Shown here in pieces: positions 61,989-64,000 of a DNA stretch of 64,000 bases. A model generated the notes under the pieces. It searched no databases, was not told the DNA's origin, and saw nothing but the letters and a program-made list of their open reading frames with translations. The position numbers and the translations under genes are program-made. The first letter of the stretch is position 1. Every line of letters begins with the position of its first letter. The stretch covers positions 124,001-188,000 of the forward strand of contig CAIJPD010000066.1 of NCBI GenBank assembly GCA_903822495.1. Direction: 5' to 3'. This DNA is from an uncultured Chloroflexota bacterium. GTDB lineage: Bacteria > Chloroflexota > Limnocylindria > Limnocylindrales > CSP1-4.

Positions 61989-62791
61989 AGGGCCCGGAGC
62001 CCCGCCTCGGCGTCCGCCGGGTCGTCCCCCGCGTCCGCCGGCAGCGCGTCACGGCCGGCGCCCACGAGGTGTTCCGTGAGATTGTGGGCCCGCAGGCTGG
62101 CTCGCCCGTCGTCGACGTCGATCACGGTCACGGCTGCCAGGGCGAACGGGAGGATCCAGAAGCGGTCGAGCGGCAGGTCCAGGAGGGCGAAGGACAGCAG
62201 TCGCAGGATGCCGCCGTGGGCGACAACAATCGACCAGGGACGGCCACCTGGCCCTTCGGCTGGTGCCTCGAGGCGGCCGAGGAGGCCCGGAAGGGCGGCG
62301 CGGACCCTGTCGGCGGCCGCCGTGAGTGGCTCTCCACCCGGCGGCGTGGTGCCCTGGGCATCCGCTCTCCAGGCCGCGTGCTCGGCCGGCCAGCGGGCGT
62401 CGACCTCGGCGATCGTGAGCCCCTCCCAGGCGCCCATGCCCACCTCTACCAGCCCCGCGTCGGCCCGCCGGAGCGGGACCGAAGCCCGTCCGGTTGACAC
62501 GCCGACGGCAGCGGCGATGATCTCGCCCGTCCGTGCCGCGCGCAGCAGCGGTGAATGGACGATCTCGTGCGGCGGGGTGGGGAGGCCCAGGCCGGGCGGC
62601 CCGCCCGGGGTCGCCAGCCACGCGCCGGTGCGGCGCGCCTGCTCCAGCCCGAGCCGGGAGAGCGGCGGGTCGAGGCGACCCTGGAAGCGACCCTCCGCAA
62701 CCCACGTCGACTGGCCGTGGCGGACCAGGACGAGCGTGCCGCGCCGCCCGTCCATCTGGAGCGGCGCCCGCGAGGGCGCCGTCCCCGTCAC
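61985..62791 (-). CDS. Histidine phosphatase (phosphoglycerate-mutase-like)
   Basis: 268 residues with GTG 62791, which shares GTGA with the serA stop; ATG 62755 is an alternative that would give 256 residues. LVLVRHGQST carries the phospho-acceptor His (near residue 24), and HSPLLRAARTGE and IVVAHGGILR the other active-site residues. May dephosphorylate phosphoserine, 3-phosphoglycerate or sugar phosphates. Coupling with serA suggests phosphoserine phosphatase (PSP-type), but this is inference. Confidence 0.78.
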   Translation of the reverse strand: MTGTAPSRAPLQMDGRRGTLVLVRHGQSTWVAEGRFQGRLDPPLSRLGLEQARRTGAWLATPGGPPGLGLPTPPHEIVHSPLLRAARTGEIIAAAVGVSTGRASVPLRRADAGLVEVGMGAWEGLTIAEVDARWPAEHAAWRADAQGTTPPGGEPLTAAADRVRAALPGLLGRLEAPAEGPGGRPWSIVVAHGGILRLLSFALLDLPLDRFWILPFALAAVTVIDVDDGRASLRAHNLTEHLVGAGRDALPADAGDDPADAEAGLRAL

Positions 62792-64000
62792 CGCTCGGCG
62801 ACCAGCCGGACCGTCCACAGGTCGAGAACTGCGTCGTGACCGCGGATCGCGCTCGCGACGTCGGCCGGGAGGTCGTCATCAAGCGCCAGGATCATCAGGG
62901 CGTCCTGGCGCGGCTCGGAGCGGGCGAGGTGCATGGCGCTGATGTTCACGTCCGCCTCGCCAAGCATCAGGCCGATTCGTCCCATGGTGCCCGGGCGGTC
63001 GAGGTGTCGCGTGATGAGCATGAATTCCGTGGCTGCCATGTCGATCCCGTAATCGTCGAGACGAGTGAGGCGTGGCTCGCCGTTGGCGATGGTGCCGGCA
63101 ACCTTCGTGACGACGCCATTTGCCTCGCCCGAGAGCGTCAGCTGGGCGGCGTACGTGCCGGCGCTCGGGACCTTCTTCTCGACGACGGTGATGCCGCGGG
63201 CCTTGGCCAGGGCGCCCGCGTTGATGAGGTTGACCCGCTCGGTCGTGGTGGTCTCCAGGAGGCCGCGCAGGACCGCCGCCGTCAGTGGCGAGGCGTCGTG
63301 GGCGGCGGGCTCGCCGGCGATCTCCAGCGTCAGGGTGGTGACACCGGTCCGGCAGAACTGTGCGAAGAAGCGGCCAAGCATCTCCGCCAGCGGGAGGTAC
63401 GGGGCGATCGCCTTGGCGGTCTCCGGGGTCAGCAGCGGGGCATTGACCGCGTAGCGGGCACTGCGACCGGCCAGGACGTCGAGGATCTGCTCGGCGACCT
63501 CCTCGGCGACCAGGATCTGCGCCTCGGCCGTCGAGGCGCCCAGGTGCGGCGTGAGGACGGTGTTGGGCGCGTCGAGGAGCGGCGAATCCTTTGGTGGCTC
63601 ATGGTCGAAGACGTCGATCCCGGCGCCGCCCAGCCGGCCCGCCTTGAGCGCCTCGGCGACGTCACGCTCGTCGATCACGCCGCCGCGGGCGACGTTGAGC
63701 AGGATCGCCGTCTTCTTCATCTTGGCGATGGCGGCCGTGTTGATCATCCCCTTGGTCGAGCGGGTGAGCGGCACGTGGATCGTGACGACGTCCGACCGGG
63801 CCAGGAGCGCCTCAAGGTCCACCAGCTCGATGCCGTGGAGGGCGGCCTGCTCGGCGCTGACATACGGGTCCACGCCGACGACCGTCATCTCGAACGCCCG
63901 CGCCCGCTGGGCAATGGCCTGGCCGATCTTGCCGAGGCCGATGATCCCGAGGGTGCGCCCGCGGAGCTCGAGTCCGGTGAACTGCGCCCGCTTCCACTCG
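62788..64000 (-). CDS. serA: D-3-phosphoglycerate dehydrogenase, N-terminal part cut by window edge
   Basis: The frame is open to the right edge; about 404 residues are visible, missing roughly 120 N-terminal residues. GLGKIGQAIAQR near 63940 is the NAD site and NVARGGVIDE with the HEPP and PHLGASTAEAQ segments are the 2-hydroxyacid dehydrogenase signature. A serine-binding intervening domain and a C-terminal ACT domain (MLITRHLDRPGTMGRIGLML) make this the long SerA form. It converts 3-phosphoglycerate to phosphohydroxypyruvate, step one of serine synthesis, and would be inhibited by serine. The downstream phosphatase overlaps by 4 bases. Confidence 0.93.
   Translation of the reverse strand, partial: EWKRAQFTGLELRGRTLGIIGLGKIGQAIAQRARAFEMTVVGVDPYVSAEQAALHGIELVDLEALLARSDVVTIHVPLTRSTKGMINTAAIAKMKKTAILLNVARGGVIDERDVAEALKAGRLGGAGIDVFDHEPPKDSPLLDAPNTVLTPHLGASTAEAQILVAEEVAEQILDVLAGRSARYAVNAPLLTPETAKAIAPYLPLAEMLGRFFAQFCRTGVTTLTLEIAGEPAAHDASPLTAAVLRGLLETTTTERVNLINAGALAKARGITVVEKKVPSAGTYAAQLTLSGEANGVVTKVAGTIANGEPRLTRLDDYGIDMAATEFMLITRHLDRPGTMGRIGLMLGEADVNISAMHLARSEPRQDALMILALDDDLPADVASAIRGHDAVLDLWTVRLVAER

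Overview
The window is a 64 kb piece of a very GC-rich bacterial chromosome. It is densely packed with short intergenic gaps, many GTG starts and frequent ATGA/GTGA stop-start overlaps. The gene set (Mo-hydroxylase accessory genes of the cox type, type 2 isopentenyl diphosphate isomerase, a T-box in front of valS, a tig-clpP-clpX cluster, holin-X-like membrane proteins, MoxR/DUF58/transglutaminase modules) fits a Chloroflexota lineage or another Terrabacteria-type Gram-positive relative. This is inference from gene content, since no rRNA is present. Two well-formed promoters with 17-bp spacing share TTGACG and a TAGNNT-type -10. Many other genes have a TANNNT element within 6-10 bases of the start codon, suggesting frequent leaderless transcription.

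Layout, left part (1-13.2 kb): the end of a UbiD-family decarboxylase; a DUF1778/GNAT toxin-antitoxin pair with its own promoter and palindromic operator; an HpcH/HpaI aldolase; a drug-type ABC exporter; Fni; and a flavin-binding protein. Then comes a cox/xdh-type cluster: FAD subunit, 2Fe-2S subunit, MoxR ATPase (CoxD), VWA protein (CoxE), XdhC/CoxI, a MobA-like nucleotidyltransferase fused to a methyltransferase, and CoxG. The catalytic molybdenum subunit (coxL) is missing from the cluster.

13.3-20.9 kb: a leftward operon combines an NfnAB-like flavoprotein pair (reading first), a two-subunit 2-oxoacid:ferredoxin oxidoreductase (KorA with fused gamma domain, KorB), and a 723-residue protein that looks like a decayed pyruvate:ferredoxin oxidoreductase thiamine domain joined to a ferredoxin domain. 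This is the most interesting metabolic unit of the window: it would link NAD(P)H, ferredoxin and 2-oxoacid metabolism.

21-34 kb: mixed metabolism and membrane proteins, including a lipoprotein with a glycosidase-like barrel, a hydrolase, a probable inactive secretion-ATPase relative, a second AAA+/VWA pair (ChlI-like plus a large VWA protein), a GT87 mannosyltransferase-like protein, a class II aldolase and an inositol-phosphatase-like enzyme. 34-35 kb: a VapBC-like pair with its own operator and a third small gene. 35-43.6 kb: Mrp ATPase, an FMN 2-hydroxyacid oxidase with an amino-acid permease, an RNase Z-like hydrolase, a CinA-like protein with a degraded amidase motif, and a holin-X-like membrane pair.

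43.6-52.2 kb: tRNA-Leu(TAG), trigger factor, ClpP, ClpX, a frameshifted HTH regulator relic, and valS preceded by a T-box leader with Val specifier and an intrinsic terminator. 52.3-64 kb: zinc-ribbon proteins, a YihY-type membrane protein, the third AAA+ module (MoxR, DUF58, transglutaminase), a histidine phosphatase and the 3' part of serA running off the right edge.
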